A stretch of DNA of 64,000 nucleotides, taken from positions 45,082,445 to 45,146,444 of the forward strand of contig CM046457.1 of the NCBI GenBank assembly GCA_025506515.1. The letters run 5' to 3'. Source of the stretch: Flaveria trinervia. Lineage: Eukaryota; Streptophyta; Magnoliopsida; Asterales; Asteraceae. The notes under the pieces are model-generated. The model was not told where the DNA came from. It ran no database searches and saw only the letters and a program-made list of their open reading frames with translations. The position numbers and the translations under genes are program-made. Shown here one piece after another: positions 22,131 to 34,116 of the stretch (the stretch's first letter is position 1; each line of letters starts with the position of its first letter).

Positions 22131-22870
22131 TTGAATGAATCTCATATAACAACCCGCCAAACCCAGAAGCTATGAATCTCGGATGGCGTCTTTGGAGACT
22201 TCCATTGCATCACTACCTCCACCTTTGCCGAGTCCACTATAATCCCCTCGGGATTCACCACATGACCCAAGAATTGAACCTCGCACAACCAAAATACGCA
22301 CTTGGAGAATTTAGCATACAGCTTCTCCCTCCTCAATGTCTCCAACACCTCTCTAATATGACTGGCATGCTCCTCTTCACTTTTGGAATAAATCAGATAG
22401 CATCGATAAACACAATCACTGGTTTATCCAACATCGGCCGACACACTCGATCATCAAGTCCATAAAAGCAGCTAGCGTGTTGGTCAACCCAAAGGACATA
22501 ACGAGGAACTCGTAGTGACCATAACCCATGCGAAAAGCTGTTTTAGGAATATCTTGTTCATTCACCTTTAGTTGATGGTAGTCCGATAAAAGATCTATCC
22601 TTGAAAACCAACTGACACCTTGAAGCTAATCGAACAAATCATCAATTCTCAGTAACGGGTATTGGTTCTTTACTGCCAACTTATTCATCTCACGGTAGTC
22701 AATACACATCCACATACTACCATCTTTCTTCTTCACAAACAAGACCGGAGCACCCCAAGGAGAGATACTCGGTCTAATGAACCCCTTGTCAAGCAACTCT
22801 TGCAATTGCTCCATCAACTCTTTCATCTCTGTCAGAGCCAACCGATACGGTGCCTTAGCAACAGGCTAGG
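22131..22870 (-). pseudogene. Gypsy-1 reverse transcriptase, active site mutated
   Basis: 'RPSISPWGAPVLFVKKKDGS', 'CIDYREMNKL' and 'KNQYPLLRIDDLFD' are typical Ty3/gypsy fingers motifs (22626-22841). The catalytic YXDD box reads F-I-D-A with the second Asp replaced by Ala (22399-22401), and a stop follows two codons later (22393-22395). Gypsy-2 retains F-T-D-D. The enzyme from this copy would be inactive. Confidence 0.88.
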
Positions 22871-22883
22871 CACCCGTATCAGC

Positions 22884-23475
22884 TCAATCTGAATTCGTTC
22901 TCGCGGTTTGGTGGCACTCCTGGTAAGTCTTTGGAAATACATATGAAAAGTCACACACCACTGGTACATTGGTCAGTTGTGGTGTTAGCGTATCCACATC
23001 CTTCACGTAGGCCAAGTAGGCACTACATCCACGCCTCATGCACTTTCCTTCCACCACCATCGAAATCACTTTGGGATCGTAGTGACTCAATCACCATAAA
23101 CCGTCACCAACTCCCGTCAGGCATTGCCAAACGAATCATCTTCTTGCGACACATAATGTTTGCCTCGTAGTCTGCCAACTAATCCATTCCCTGGACTACG
23201 TCAAACCCGCCTAAGGTCATTACGAATGGTCTAACTGGAAATTTATGACCTTCTAATTCCACATCACAACCTTTTATCATCTTAGAAATCCTGGTAGACT
23301 TACCTATGGCAGTTTCTACATCAAAGGGCGCATCTACACTCCTACTACTAATAGCCAATTTAGTACAGAAAGCAGCAAAAATACAACTTTTACTATCACC
23401 ATAATCGAATAACACAGAGGCTAAAGTTTGGTTTACTAGAAACGTAGCTGACACAACATCAGGGTCCATCCTAGC
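22884..23475 (-). pseudogene. Gypsy-1 aspartic protease and protease-RT linker
   Basis: The retropepsin region reads 'ASVLFDYGDSKSCIF', where the family norm (seen in gypsy-2) is 'LFDSGASKSF'. The D-S-G triad is therefore destroyed. 'GHKFPVRPFVMTLGGFDVVQGMDW' follows (23179-23280), a conserved Ty3/gypsy block ending in the G-M-D-W-L motif. The linker 'GCSAYLAYVKDVD' (22884-23090) leads into RT. Confidence 0.85.
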
Positions 23476-24755
23476 CTCCTCCTGCATCATCGTAAATGCT
23501 CTGGCGCTCGCCCTCAGTCCTTCTCCTCCAGTCTTCTTCACCCCCGAACCTTCAGCCCTTGGCTTCTTACAGTCTCTACTAATGTGACCCTCTCCACCAT
23601 AATTAAAACATCTGACCACATGACAGTCCCTCGCTATGTACCCCATCCTCCCACATTTGAAGCATAAGTTCGATCCCAACATACATTCTCCAATGTGCTC
23701 CTTTCCACATCTGCCACACTTTTTCAACCCCACACCAGTTGTGGCCACACGACGGTCATCTACCCTTGTCTTCTTGTTACTCGTCGGGGCACCACCTCGA
23801 CCAAATATTTTCCCATTCCAATTCCGGTCACCACCACCTTTCTTGCTTCCTTCAGTCACCACCACAGTTCTCTCATCATACAACCTCCTTGCCAAATCCA
23901 CCGCCGACCTAAAAGTTCTCGGCCGGGCAGCGTTCATGTGCCTACGGACATCCGCCGGCAAGCCCTGGATATACCGCTTAGTCTTTCGTGATAGAGGTGT
24001 CACCTGATCAGCACCAGTGGTTTCATTTCATTAAACTTGGTGGTGTATTGCTGATGTGTCATCGTTCCCGCCTCCAGCTGTAGGAAATCCCTCTTAACTT
24101 TGTCCAACTCATGATGAGGACAAAATTCCTCAATCACCAGTCTCTTCAACTCCGGCCATCTCATGCTTCTGATAGTTCAGCTACCCTCAGCTTGGATGAT
24201 ATTTTCCCACCAACACAGAGCCGGGTCCGCAAACGAGTGGGCAGCAAATTTCACCTTCTGGTCTTCTCGACACTCGTTGATATTCAGAACAACTTCCATT
24301 TCCCTCACTCATCGGTAAGAAGCAGCAGTAGTGCCATTCCCATCAAAAGTAGGGGGCTTACACCTTTGAAATGCCTCGTAGTTATATCCTCGTGCCGCCT
24401 CCAGCGCAGGCTCTTCTTCTTCATCCTCTTCATCATCGGAGAGAACCGTTTCAGGATCCGGTCGCTCCCTTTCTCCCAAGGACTTGTTCCTCTCTTTTCT
24501 TTCTCCTTCCCTTACAGCCTTTATTACTTCTGTCACCACAGAAGGTAGGATCGTCTGCATGACCTGGTGAAATTCTTCCATAACAACCTCCTTTACTGAG
24601 GCTCTCAAATTGGTGCTCTTATCACCGCCCTCCGGATGAGGGGCCTCGGGTTCTTCATGAACCACCTTTTCGGCTCTAGGTCTTCATCTCGTAGCCGGTG
24701 GTTAAGCACCACGACCTCCACCATGTGAAGCTTTAGATGATCTACCACCAGCCAT
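23476..24755 (-). pseudogene. Gypsy-1 gag
   Basis: The start is taken at 24755 because gypsy-2 has the same 'MAGGRSSKAS' start at 58480. Visible parts are an acidic N-terminus (24309-24665, ending 'PPTFDGNGTT', the common Ty3/gypsy gag entry), a capsid-like part in broken frames, and 'KTKRYIQGLPADVRRHM' (23900-24003). Two zinc knuckles are degraded: CFKCGRMGYIARDC has Tyr for His, and CFNYGGEGHISRDC has Tyr for the second Cys. Stops near 24306 and 24666 break the ORF. Confidence 0.85.
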
Positions 24756-25092
24756 CCTCTTACACACTGAAAGATTTAAACACCAACACGGTCATTCAAG
24801 GGAACAGTTCAGTTTATGTCAAGTATAGTAGGTCCCTAATTATAATGGCCAGTTGTGATTAGCCACTTACTTTACTCTTCATACCCCGAGCATTACCTAT
24901 CCTGAATACATCAGTATCTAAATCTACAAGTAGCACATAAACCACATAACATGCGCACATAATACCGGTTAACATTAAGAAAATACCTGATGGCACGCAG
25001 CTACTCGGACTGGCATCCCTTCCCTTTCCATCCCGTTTTTAGTTTAAGTTAAGGTTTTTTTTTAAAATTTACCTATTTCACCTTAAACTTTG

Positions 25093-25104
25093 GCTGTGAT
25101 ACCA
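25093..25104 (-). other. Gypsy-1 primer binding site, tRNA-iMet type (one change)
   Basis: The complement reads TGGTATCACAGC, one base from TGGTATCAGAGC, four bases from the LTR border at 25109. Confidence 0.8.
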
Positions 25105-26499
25105 ACTTGTAAGGCCCCGTTCCTGGGACGCTTACAACTGGTAAATCGTCGCCCATAAAACATATAATTACATTGAATTCAATAAACGTTGGAACGGAAA
25201 CATTGAAAACAACATTTTCATTAAAAACGCTTTTGCAAAACAATACAAAATTCATTACACAATATCATTTGTCGCATTACAATGCAAAAACATTTAAAAA
25301 AACAATGCCATCCAAAAGAGCCAAGTAGCCACCCCGTACCATCCTCAGCAACTTTACATGCCAACTGGAAAATACATAAAAAGTCAGCGTTGCTGAGTGA
25401 GTTCTAGTTTTAAGTAAATATACAATACTTTTATTAAAACCGTTCTTTACTTTTGTATGTGGTCACACATCATACGTACACATAGATAATATCATTATTA
25501 TCTTCATCATTTATTCGTTAACTTTCATTCATTCATGCCTTCTTACTTTCATTCATACGTTCATCTTTACTTCTTTACATTCCATCCAAAACCATGAACT
25601 TTACCCCACTATCATGCATAAAGTGGGTACTGGGCCGAGGTCTATCATAGACCCCCCGTCATGGCGCTCAGCAGCCTGGCCATAGTACCTAGGGTAAATT
25701 CAGGTATACCATTGTCATGTGCTATACCCAACCAGCATGCATAAAGTGGGTACTGGGCCGAGGTCTATCATAGACTCCCGTCATGGCGCACAACAGCCTG
25801 ACTACAACACCTAGGGTAAGCGACAAAGGTTCTATACAAATGGTCGGTGATAAAGATGGATCCCGGTGTGCATCATTATGGAGTAGCTAACCCGCACACC
25901 GTTGAACTAACACCCTTCATTGGGCATGTTTTCCCATACAAGGTTTGCAATACTTTCTATACTTTCTCTTTCATTAATGCATGCATTTTATCATTATGTT
26001 CCTCTTTTCTTTATCTTCCACTTTACGTTACATAATACTTTAATTTCATTCATTAACATTCAACGTAAAGCCACGGGAAAATAAACATAAGTAATAAGGA
26101 ACATCAACATCAACATACAAGATCATCATACAGGGCATCATCATACATACATAACATACATCATACATACCATCATGCATAAGCACCAGTCATACATCAT
26201 GAAACCATGCCCTTCACATCATCATTGACTTCTAAAAAGTCAACTTACTATGCCCTCGGGAACATCCATGTCAAACCTACATATGCACTTTCCCCCCATA
26301 AATCAAAGAATAAATTGTCCTTTTGGGCGCATGAGCCTTATTTGGGAGTATGAGAAATATTCAATCGCATGGCATTCCAGGCGCATGAGAACACTTAGGC
26401 GTATGAACACTATGGGCGAATGAACACTCAGGCGTATGGACTCTCAATTGCGTAGCCTTCAGTCACATAACTTTCATGCGTATGGGCCTCAGTCGCATG

Positions 26500-26820
26500 A
26501 GACTCATCCGTATTTCCCTCAGTCACATGACCTTCATCCACATTTCCTTCAGTCTCATGACGTTCATCCGCATTTCCTTCAGTCGCATGACCTTCATCCG
26601 CATTTCTTTTTGTTCATCCGCATTTCTTTTGCTCATCCATATTTCTTTTACTCATCCGCATTTCCTTACTCATCCACATTTCCTTTTACTCATCTGTATT
26701 TCCATTTTACTCATCCGTATTTCCTTTTACCCATCCACATTTCCTTTTACTCATCTGCATTGACTTTTACTCCGCATTTCTTTTGTTCATCCGCATTAAC
26801 TTGTTCATCCGCATTTCCTT
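26500..26820. repeat. 20-bp minisatellite in gypsy-1 5' LTR
   Basis: About 15 imperfect copies of TCATCCGCATTTCCTTTTAC, equivalent to the array at 19130-19440 in the other LTR. Confidence 0.85.
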
Positions 26821-26835
26821 AGTCACATGGCCATC

Positions 26836-26840
26836 CAGGG
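26836..26840. repeat. Target-site duplication CAGGG (left) of copia-C
   Basis: CAGGG here and at 41679-41683 exactly flanks copia-C. Confidence 0.9.
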
Positions 26841-27534
26841 TGTTAGGGTCTGGTATTGAACCTAACACCAACTGATTGGCAATCCAATCAGTGAGAACGC
26901 ACGTAGATACAATAACGGATTGAATCTAACGTCAAGAATTAATTAGGAATCGATCTACAACGTTCTATGAACTTGGAGTACGAACTTAGAGGGTTCTGGA
27001 TGACTAGGGTACGTCTGGGGTCGAAGTGGATTGAATGATTACGTTTTCCACAAATTAGGTGGTATTTATAGGTTAGGGTTGCTCATTCAGGCGACTGAAC
27101 CATTAGCATGGTTCATTCGTGCGATTGAGCCATGAGGTTGATCCATTTGCATAACTGAGTGTTCAGTCGTGTGACCGAGTCAGACGCATGAAGTTGTTCA
27201 GGCGTATGAACTATTTAGGTGCATGGACACTCAGTCGCATAGCCATTCAGACGCATGACCACTGTTAGGGCGCATGGTCCAGTCGGACGCATGTGAACTT
27301 CACTTCACCATGTTTGAATGTATTCAATATTATAACATTATGCATAACAATTCAAACAATCACAACCTATATAATCAAGTCAATATGCGTTAAACAACTC
27401 ATTAATGAAATATAAACTTTATAAACACACCAACACTTGCATTTCATTAAGTACCCAACTATTACATTTACATAAGCGTAAGACAATACAAAGATATTAC
27501 ATTAAGATCAGAAACTAGGACACATGTATCAACA
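26841..27534 (-). mobile_element. Copia-C 3' LTR
   Basis: On the minus strand it runs TGTTGATACATG (27534) to ...CCAGACCCTAACA (26841), 694 bp. The paired 5' LTR is 40935-41678 (744 bp). Most of the length difference is a deletion of about 43 bp bounded by GATT in this copy. A TATA box (complement of GGTATTTATAGG at 27061-27072) is conserved in both. The U3 carries an array of GCGACTGA, GCGCATGG and GCGTATGA motifs (27080-27300). Confidence 0.92.
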
Positions 27535-27550
27535 AACTCCCCCTTGACCT
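27535..27550 (-). other. Copia-C polypurine tract
   Basis: The complement reads AGGTCAAGGGGGAGTT directly before the 3' LTR start TGTTGATAC. It is intact. Confidence 0.85.
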
Positions 27551-27557
27551 AGTTCAT

Positions 27558-30500
27558 CTATTCTCTTACCTTCTTCATAACCTCGTCGTACTTCTTGTAC
27601 TTCTCCTCTCTTGTGACTCCTGCGTGTATCTCAAACGCAAACCAGAGTCGTATCACATTTTGGAATTGGAGGGCTTGTACAATATCTTGCGTTTCATAGA
27701 ACAATGGCCACTTGTATAATGTGTACACATCATCAGCAGACAAGTTTGTAAGCCACATTAGGTCAAATACCCTGATAGTATCCATTTTCCCTTCTTTGTT
27801 CAGAACTATGACCGCCTCTCCTGTTCTCCAATCATAGTACCACCATTTAAAGTGTGGTTGAAGTCTTGTGGCATTTACCTAGAGGGATTCTTGACATTGT
27901 TCTTGGGGGACTCCACTTCAGCACTATCTTAGGCTTCCCAGTTATGGGATCAACTTCAAAACATCTGATATACCTAGTAGGTTGTTAAGGTTTGAAGTTG
28001 ACCCACCTGGTATGGTACTCTTTCTTCAGGGCAGCCTGAAACCAGCCTGACATCTTCCTCGGGTCAGCATATAGTAACTTCAGTTTAGCCAGCTGGTTGA
28101 GCTCAAAACCAGGTAGAGACTTTAGATCATGCGGGAATCTAAAGTACTCGATACCCATTTCTCTCTTTATTGCGTATACGTTAAGATCATCAAAATGAGC
28201 CCATGTGATAATCTTGCCTGACACCTTTTGATGTTTCTTTACTCTGTAGAGCTTGGTGTATACATTAGGTTTAGGAGCAGAGCATTGTGCTCAGATCTCC
28301 TCAAAACATGCAGCCCATTCAGCCTTTCTGATATCAACATCGGCGTTTGAGGCTTGGGCTTGTTCTTCAACTCTCTCAGTTTCTTGTTCCATCTGATCTA
28401 GTATATCAAATGTATCACTAACTAGGGAATCACCCAAATTGGGGACCACATTTCCCTCTTTCTAGCATACTCTGGATAGTGATCTGCTGTGACATCCTCA
28501 ATCTCTATCTCACCGATGTCCTTGAGCTCGTCATCACTTTCAACATGGACTGTTGGAGCATCTTTCACGATCTCATCAGGATTTAGTCAGAACATTTCTG
28601 CCAGTTGCTCGTCGGTGAGATCATGAATTATCTCTCCTTCTTCAGGAATGTAATTCACCGATCTCCTGACAATCCCCTGCAGATCAAGAATCACTTTGAG
28701 TTGAGTCTTGATCTGTTGGAGGGGAGCAACATCATATTCATCCCCTTGAAAATTTGGATATGCTTGATTTAAAACATGTAACGCATCAATCATTAGTCAA
28801 CAATCAAAGCAGTAAACATCAATAATAACCATAAACATTAATTACATTTATTTGATACAATATTCAGATACACATGATTTAAATAACACAAACAACTATG
28901 CATTACTCTTGTCTTGAATAGCTGGTGTGTCAGTAGGATTAGCAGAAGATGATGGGGCTCCTTGGTCTTGATTTTTCTTTGTGTGCCTCTCTTGACCTTG
29001 AGCTGATGTAGATGCAACTACATCTCCTTCATCATCATCATCATCATCATCATCGACATTATTACCTGCATCAGTGTCATCCCCTTGATTATCACAATCG
29101 TCATCATCATCACTGTCATCGTCATCACCATCATCTCCATCTCCTTCTCGGATATTAGAGGCTCATCTTTGGATCCCTTCAGTCTCAGCATAAGCTTCTT
29201 GTTCTGGGCCTCTAAATCTTGTATCCTCTGTACTGAGGATGTATGCATCTCTCTCAGCTCTATTATCTCTTGGCTCTGAGTCTCTATCCTTTGGGCTTGG
29301 GATGCATTAAGCTTCCTCAGCTAATTAAGCTGAGAGGCTCGCTGTTCATCTATCGCCAGCAGCTTCAGCACTAACCAGTTAAGGTTAGCCAACTACTCCT
29401 CCAACCCGACAGATGGGTAAGAGGATCCAAAAACAGGTGTCACCTGTGAAAAGGTCCCGAATCCATGGCCTGTAGGGGTGGTAGTAGATGTACAGAAGTG
29501 GTGTATGAGGTTGTAGTGGTGGTGGATGGGAAGTGTGTAACTGGTGGAGTAGGTGTGGAAGTGGTGTATGAGGTGGTAGTGGTGGTGGGTGGAATGGTGG
29601 TAGTGGTGGTAGTGAATGTAGTGGTAGTGGTGGTAGGTGGAGTAGTGGTAGCTGTGGTGGTGGCTGTGGTGGTGGCTGTGGTGGTGATAAAGGTGATTAT
29701 GCGCTTCTTCTTTTTCAAACCGTGGGGCTGAGCCATCCTCTTCTCCTCGATCCATTCGAGGAGGATGCTCCCCCTAGAACATGGCCTGGTAGATCAGGAG
29801 TATATGTAGGATCATAGTAGTTTCTCCCAATCTGCCTGGGCGTTCACCAACCGCCCGGAGCCCTCGTTCTAGGGGAACAACTTTACTTCCCACAGTCCGA
29901 GTTAGAGGCTCCTCATCTGACTCCTCCTCTTCCTCACCAGGTATGAAACCCTGGTGGAATCCAGCAGTCTCAGCGATATCTCCAGTAGGGGCAGAGGCTA
30001 GAGATACAATATTAGCAGTGGGGCCCGTTGGTTGAGTGGGCCCCACATCTCCAGCATTCCCGCTATCATCATCGTCGGAGTCATCATCGGGTAGCTGCAG
30101 CTGCTCTACCTCCGAGTCACTGTCAACATGACGCCATTTATGTCTAGCTGGCGCCACGTAATCCTCCGGGGCCAGATGCCCAAATAGTCTCCTCACAGGG
30201 GGCTTTACCTGCTTTCCCTTGTAGACCTTCATCCTCTCCAAGGTGGTTTCATCCATCACCTTGAGTACAACTGCATCCTCTTTTTCCTTCGCCAAGGAAA
30301 GAAGCTTCTGGTCGATAATCATTTGCATAAAACGAGGGTTCATGCAGAAGCCCTCCTTCCCTTTCCCTTCAATGTTCTCCACCAAGTAGGTGAAGATAAT
30401 CTTTGAGAAGTTGAACGGGTGGTTCAGCACCAATGCAGCATATGCGTTCTGAATCTGATCAGAGAGCTCATCAAAGCCTCCTTCCGTGACGCTATACATT

Positions 30501-30932
30501 TTAGGAGAATGTGTGCAAGGTACTTGAACTAAGGGCACATGTTTCTCTTGTTGAGCACCCCTACATTGATGTCCCCAGCGTATTTGGCGCGCAGAAAGCA
30601 ACCTCGGACAGTAAGGGGATGTAGTCTAGTAGGGCAGTCAGCGTCGTCCCCAAACTGCAACACCATCCTGAGATCATCCTTAGTGATGTCAATGGCCATA
30701 CCACAGATAGAGCTTCGTATGCTATATGGCTCTCGTGATCGATCAACAAAAGCATTTTCCCAAAAGGCCTGGTGTAAAGACCTGTAGGGAGTGCATAGAG
30801 TAGGATGGCCTTGTGGATCCTTGATCGCCTAAGAAACGTGATGATCTCTGTAAACTCAGCGCCATTCCGAGTAGTATGGTCTAGATGAGCACATATATTG
30901 TGCTTAGGGTTGATAGACCATCTAGCAGCCAT
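27558..30932 (-). pseudogene. Copia-C post-pol additional ORF, broken
   Basis: The ORF starts around 30932 ('MAARWSINPKHNICAHL') and shows the same plan as the copia-A/B post-pol ORF: 'EFTEIITFLRRSRIHKA', 'KDDLRMVLQFGDDAD', 'FNFSKIIFTYLVENI' and 'MNPRFMQMIID'. An acidic low-complexity middle follows, then a folded C-terminal part ending at 27558 ('TIRVFDLMWLTNLSADDVYT', 'FEIHAGVTREEKYKKYDEV'). Low-complexity tracts are Thr/Pro- or His-rich at 29440-29740 and Asp-rich at about 29035-29140. The function is unknown. An env-like or longin-like role has been suggested for such ORFs, and nothing here proves it. No signal peptide or clear membrane segment was recognised. Many frameshifts and stops are present. 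Confidence 0.65.
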
Positions 30933-31014
30933 CAATTTGAAACACAAGACACATAATCATTAGATACTCACATAACACATACTAGTTCTAAATAACTTGA
31001 TAACATTCATTCTG

Positions 31015-31910
31015 ATTCATTCACGTGAATGAATTATGCGACTGTGTTCAGTCGGATATTCTATCATGCGACTGGACTCATTCGGGTGAATGAACATGCA
31101 ACTTAGTTCAATCGGTAGGCTGAGCCTGCGATTGATTCAGTCGGCCGACTGAGCTCATTCGCATGTCCCATTTGGCCGATTGAGCTATTCGTCCGACTCA
31201 ATCGTGCGAATGGAGTTCATCCATCTGACCTGTCGCATGACGTACTGTTTGGTTGACTTAGGATCGAGTTTTGACCGATTCATGAAATTAAACGTTGTGT
31301 AAAGGTTCTATAGACTCGCAACCCCTTAACTAATAACCTAATAACATTATTTTTAACATTTTACATGGTTTCAGTAGGTTATTAGTCCATGGAATGGTTC
31401 GGTTCTTCATTCAATCGCGAACCACCAATTAGGGCACCATTTCTTCTGATTTCGGTGAGATTTCATCACATTTTACCTGTAAGAGAACAGACACACTTCA
31501 GAATATCAAGAAGGAAGAGTAATTGAGGTCTATCAAAAATTTGGGCAGAGTAACAGTATGGTGTGCCATTTACGGGCGATTGGGAGTTATGAGTCTATGC
31601 GACCGACTCCCCCTCTATTTATACTGAATGTGAATTCAATCGTACGACTGAACTCATACGCTCATTTCATTCGGGCGAATGTACCTAAGTCATGCGACTG
31701 GATCAGTCGCTCACCTTCAGTCATCCGACTAGAGTTCAGTCGTGCGACTTGTTCATTATCCTACTCTCAATCGGCCGAATGGCTCGTTCGTATAAGTCAT
31801 TTGGTTTAATGGTCCATACTCATGTCCATTCGACTGTTTAATGCATGGGTATGGTCCATTCACATGATTGGTCCATACTCAGGGTCTAGTCGTGCGAATG
31901 GGTCATACTC
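31015..31910. repeat. Array of variant palindromes, consensus CA(T/G/A)TCG-NN-CGA(A/C/T)TG
   Basis: Short elements such as 'cagtcggccgactg' (a perfect 14-bp palindrome near 31139-31152), 'cattcgggcgaatg' (31667-31680), 'caatcgtgcgaatg', 'cattcgggtgaatg' and 'caatcggccgaatg' occur again and again at 15-40 bp spacing. The half-sites CATTCG and CGACTG are used interchangeably. The same half-sites occur in the copia-C leader (40460-40720) and U3 (27080-27300). Confidence 0.75.
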
Positions 31911-33051
31911 TTTAACTTTTTCTGACTTTATGACCATTTGACTTTTAGACCCTTTTAAACTGTTGATTTAACATTTTGAACACTTGATCATCTTAGACGT
32001 GATCATTTTAACTTAAAACCTTTTGATCATCTCAGACATGAACCTTTTAAAGACATTTTGTCACCTCTGATGTGACCCTTTTAGATGATAAGGTCCCTTA
32101 TCAACTTCCATGACATAGTCCGATACTACACACAACTGAAATAGACTAACGTTGTACCTACATAAAAGAATTAACACTGAAAATTATACTAAGACATGTT
32201 TTTGTATTTTGTGAGGGTTAATTCCCAAGATGTAACTCTAAGTAATAATTTTTCTAAGAGGGCAGTTTCAATCTTTTAAACCATACATGGACCAAGTTAA
32301 GCTGGAATCATACAGGATATTCAAATCATTTGGGACCAGTTAGCTAAAACCTTTGATGCTCTATTCGTGTTTTTTCATCTAGAGCCATTTAGCAAATTTA
32401 GGAAGTCATACTAGTACTATTAGGTCGCCACACTGATTTAAACTTTCAAGAATTGTAGCCACAGTGATTGTCAGTATACTTATCCTCTTAAGTCCATACA
32501 CAGACTTTCAACTCAGTTGGGTGATTGACTTACGGTTTGTTTATTTCAACAAGCATTTGTGGATTCCACACTTATACGGTAATCAACATTCCTCAGGAGA
32601 CTTTCGAATAGTCTTAGGGTAGAATTCAAGAAGAGACTATTCATAGAATTTTCAAAGAGAAGCCAATCCTCAGGTCAGTGCCATCGCACGGTAGAGAGGC
32701 GGCAAACAACAATGAGTTCTAGAATATATAGGTTATGCTTATCCTCAGGTTAGTGCCACCGCATAGCAGAGAGCCACATAACCTATCTTCTTGTATGAGC
32801 AAGTTTTCATTCTTTTAGCATAGGTCTCACCAACAACCTAGGTTATAAGTTTGATTGTATTTGCATTTTTCATGTGCTTTTGCTCATGCTTTGGTCTTAC
32901 GCACACTTTTGTGGCGTTTATTTTGCTCGTCACCCCTTATTGGAATCTTGTTGATTGTGTTAACGAGGGATAAGGTGTTACCCACATCTAGTCAAACATT
33001 TTAGTTTAATCTTGAGATCACCAAAAAGGTGTAGTCATCTATTGTGTTGAA

Positions 33052-34116
33052 TCTACCGACATATCAACTGTGGTCTAGCAACCTCTAGGTCTACTTTCTT
33101 TGTGTTACCTTAGTAGTAGCTAGCCTAACTATCATATTTCTTTTTATATTGCTCAGACTACACAGACTTATACTTGAACTTTGCATCCTTTTCAATTTTG
33201 AATTTTAAAGTCCCAAATGGTTTGTACCTGTGTACTATCATATTCCAGACATTAAATCGGTATCACACATATGATCTTATTTATTATCAGCTCGCCTCTC
33301 CTTTTCCCTTGTTTTTTTTTTTTCTTTTTCATACCTATTCTCCCCCTAAAATACTAAAACCTCTAAGGTTTGCGTTTTAGGATTTTAATGGGCAGGAAAC
33401 CTCTACCGACATATCAACTGTGGTCTAGCAACCTCTAGGTCTACTTTCTTTGTGTTACCTTAGTAGTAGCTAGCCTAACTATCATATTTCTTTTTATATT
33501 GCTCAGACTACACAGACTTATACTTGAACTTTGCATCCTTTTCAATTTTGAATTTTAAAGTCCCAAATGGTTTGTACCTGTTACTATCATATTCCAGACA
33601 TTAAATCGGTATCACACATATGATCTTATTTATTATCAGCTCGCCTCTCCTTTTCCTTGTTTTTTTTTGTTTTTTTTTTCTTTTTCATACCTATTCTCCC
33701 CCTAAAATACTAAAACCTCTAAGGGTTTGCGTTTTAGGATTTTAATGGGCAAGGAAACCTCTACCGACATATCAACTGTGGTCTAGCAACCTCTAGGTCT
33801 ACTTTCTTTGTGTTACCTTAGTAGTAGCTAGCCTAACTATCATATTTCTTTTTATATTGCTCAGACTACACAGACTTATACTTGAACTTTGCATCCTTTT
33901 CAATTTTGAATTTTAAAGTCCCAAATGGTTTGTACCTGTGTACTATCATATTCTAGACATTAAATCGGTATCACACATATGATCTTATTTATTATCAGCT
34001 CGCCTCTCCTTTTCCCTTGTTTTTTTTGTTTTTTTTTCTTTTTCATACCTATTCTCCCCCTAAAATACTAAAACCTCTAAGGGTTTGCGTTTTAGGATTT
34101 TAATGGGCAAGGAAAC
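33052..34116. repeat. Tandem triplication, unit about 355 bp
   Basis: Three near-identical copies: 33052-33401 (350 bp), 33402-33759 (358 bp) and 33760-34116 (357 bp). Each begins 'ctaccgacatatcaactgtgg' and ends '...attttaatgggcaaggaaac'. Differences are mostly in T-run lengths. Each copy contains 'attctccccctaaaatac', whose complement (GTATTTTAGGGGGAGAAT) resembles a polypurine tract. Confidence 0.95.

Larger units (their letters stand above)
25109..26840 (-). mobile_element. Gypsy-1 5' LTR, proximal part
   Basis: Begins TGTAAGGCCCCGTTCC on the + strand, the complement of the LTR 3' end. It aligns with 17724-19455. At 26840 copia-C interrupts it (duplication CAGGG), and the LTR resumes at 41684. 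Contained repeats match those of the 3' LTR: 123-bp units (25590-25820), GCGCATGAG motifs (26320-26480) and the minisatellite (26500-26820). Confidence 0.92.

Noticed and set aside
29393..29755. His-rich protein frame (possible metal-binding protein)
   Set aside because: A frame of the GGT/AGT trinucleotide repeat in the copia-C post-pol ORF; the same DNA reads Thr-rich, His-rich or Val-rich depending on frame and strand.
31015..31910. CRISPR-like array
   Set aside because: Repeats are short, variable palindromes with irregular spacing and no uniform spacers, in a plant retrotransposon.
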